Source: Roseateles saccharophilus
GTDB lineage: Bacteria > Pseudomonadota > Gammaproteobacteria > Burkholderiales > Burkholderiaceae_C
Length of the DNA: 64,000 nt
Direction of reading: 5' to 3'
Assembly (NCBI RefSeq): GCF_004342485.1
Contig: NZ_SMBU01000013.1
Location: forward strand, 62,001-126,000
A program made the position numbers and the translations under genes. Below, one piece after another: positions 62,599-64,000 of the stretch (position 1 is its first letter; each line of letters opens with the position of its first letter). The notes under the pieces were generated by a model. The model saw nothing but the letters and a program-made list of their open reading frames with translations, made no database searches and was not told where the DNA came from.

Positions 62599-64000
62599 AT
62601 GAATCGAATCTTCTCGAAGCTGTTCGGCCCCGTGGTGCTGGGCACGTTGGCCGTGCTGGTGCTGTCGGCCCTCGTCTGGTGGGTGGGCCCGTTGATCGGC
62701 ATCGGCGACCACCGTCCGCTGGACCCGACCTGGGTGCGCGTGCTGCTGCTGGCCCTGCTGTGGCTGGGCTGGATCGGCCGCCTCGTCTGGAGGGCCTGGC
62801 GACGCAAGCGCACCAACGCCGCGCTGATCCAGGGCATGAGCGGCGGCGTGACCGCCGGCGACCGCGAGGCCCAGGTGCTGGCCGAGCGCTTCGACGAGGC
62901 GATGACGCGGCTCAAGGGCGCGTCCGGCCGCTCGCTGCTGCAGCCGGGCGCCTACCTCTACGAGCTGCCCTGGTACATGTTCATCGGCGCGCCGGGCTCC
63001 GGCAAGACGACGGCGCTGATGAACGCCGGCCTGCAGTTCCTGCTGGGCGACGGCAAGCAGGGCGCCGAAGTGCGCGGCGTGGGCGGGACGCGCAACTGCG
63101 ACTGGTGGTTCACGCGCGAGGCGGTGCTGATCGACACCGCCGGCCGCTACACGCTGCAGGAGTCCGACGACAAGGTCGACGCCCAGGCCTGGGACAGCTT
63201 CCTGGGCCTGCTGAAGAAGACCCGCCCGCGCCAACCCATCAACGGCGTGCTGCTGACGGTGAACGTGCAGGATCTGCTGCAGCAGGGCGCACCCGAGCGT
63301 GCGCAGCATGCGGCCAAGCTGCGCGAGCGCCTGCACGAGCTGCAGACCAAGCTGGGCGTGCGCGCGCCGGTCTATGTGCTGGTCACCAAGGTCGACCTGA
63401 TCGCCGGCTTCAACGAGAACTTCGCCGACCTGCCCAAAGAGGAGCGCGACCAGGTCTGGGGCTTCACGCTGCCCTGGCAGGAGGGCGCATTGGTCAACGT
63501 GACGACCGACGTGACGGCCGCCTTCGATAGCGGCTATGCCGGCCTGGAGCAGCGCCTGGGCGAGCGCATGCCCGAGCGCCTGTTGGCCACGCGCGACCCG
63601 CAGCGCCGCGCCGCGGCCTTCGGCTTCCACCAGGAGTTCGCCGCGCTGCGCGGGCCGCTGCGCGAGTTCCTGGCCACCGTGTTCGCCTCCGGCGGCAGCC
63701 TGCAGGCCACGCCGCCGGTGCGCGGCGTCTACTTCACCAGCGGCACACAGGAAGGCACGCCCATCGACCGCGTCATGGGGGCCCTGGGCCGCAGCTTCGG
63801 CCTGACGCGCCGCGCGTCGGCCAGCCTGGCCGGCCAGGGGCGCAGCTACTTCCTGCTGCAGCTGCTGCACGACCTCGTCTTCGTCGAGCGCGGCCTGGGC
63901 GTCTGGAACGCCGGGGCCGAGCGCCGCCGCCGCGTGCTGTACTGGTCCGGCGTGGCAGGCCTCGCGACGCTGTCGGTCGCGCTGCTGGTCGGCTGGGCCG
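62599..64000 (+). CDS. tssM: T6SS membrane protein TssM (IcmF), 3' truncated by window
   Basis: 467 codons in the window; the gene runs off the right edge (family length about 1,100-1,300). Two N-terminal transmembrane helices (about 11-30 and 45-62) precede a cytoplasmic NTPase-like domain with Walker A GAPGSGKT (130-137) and the IcmF block DWWFTREAVLIDTAGRYTLQ. GVYFTSGTQEGTPIDRVMG follows. A third transmembrane helix begins at the very end (about 446 on). TssM spans the periplasm to the outer-membrane lipoprotein TssJ, which is not encoded in this window. Confidence 0.97.
   Translation, partial: MNRIFSKLFGPVVLGTLAVLVLSALVWWVGPLIGIGDHRPLDPTWVRVLLLALLWLGWIGRLVWRAWRRKRTNAALIQGMSGGVTAGDREAQVLAERFDEAMTRLKGASGRSLLQPGAYLYELPWYMFIGAPGSGKTTALMNAGLQFLLGDGKQGAEVRGVGGTRNCDWWFTREAVLIDTAGRYTLQESDDKVDAQAWDSFLGLLKKTRPRQPINGVLLTVNVQDLLQQGAPERAQHAAKLRERLHELQTKLGVRAPVYVLVTKVDLIAGFNENFADLPKEERDQVWGFTLPWQEGALVNVTTDVTAAFDSGYAGLEQRLGERMPERLLATRDPQRRAAAFGFHQEFAALRGPLREFLATVFASGGSLQATPPVRGVYFTSGTQEGTPIDRVMGALGRSFGLTRRASASLAGQGRSYFLLQLLHDLVFVERGLGVWNAGAERRRRVLYWSGVAGLATLSVALLVGWA

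Overview
The window is high-GC, densely coded DNA with Burkholderiales-type genes: DadA/Alr with a divergent Lrp-family regulator, a TagJ/TagH/PP2C-type T6SS and very large two-partner-secretion (TPS) exoproteins. A betaproteobacterium of the Comamonadaceae/Sphaerotilaceae kind is my best guess (inference from gene content and codon bias only). I saw no rRNA, tRNA, CRISPR array or insertion sequence.

Left part (1-15.8 kb, + strand): the 3' part of a giant filamentous-haemagglutinin (DUF3739-type) gene, truncated by the window edge, is followed within a few bases by an apparent operon. It encodes a DUF2341-ExbB fusion, two ExbD proteins, a TonB-like protein, a putative porin and a periplasmic coiled-coil protein. 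This looks like a dedicated proton-motive-force energiser linked to a giant exoprotein and is one of the two most interesting parts of the window. At 15.8-18.7 kb lies an ordinary D-amino-acid catabolism module: an Lrp/AsnC regulator, divergent from dadA, which overlaps alr.

Middle (18.9-39.3 kb, - strand): one long block of type VI secretion genes read right to left: tssA, tssB, tssC, hcp1, hcp2, tagJ, tssE, tssF, tssG, tssH(clpV). A payload section follows: small unknown protein, PI-PLC-like phospholipase, lipoprotein, class-3 lipase, TPR-methyltransferase, vgrG, an Ntox15 (Tde1-like) DNase toxin and its Tdi1-like immunity protein. The toxin gene changes from high to clearly lower GC in mid-gene, and a decayed copy of its delivery domain lies just beyond the immunity gene, as expected after a payload swap.

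Right part (39.5-64 kb, mostly + strand): a TPS pair (TpsB transporter and a 3,622-residue TpsA built from near-identical modules) and a caspase-like protease overlapping tpsA sit inside the T6SS locus. The T6SS then resumes: two unknown proteins, tagH (FHA), a PP2C phosphatase, a DUF4280 PAAR-like tip, a divergent OmpA-like gene, tssK, tssL and the 5' part of tssM, which runs off the window. No tssJ or PpkA kinase gene is visible here.

Two intergenic regions 49 kb apart carry copies of the same structured repeat, with compensatory changes in a long hairpin.
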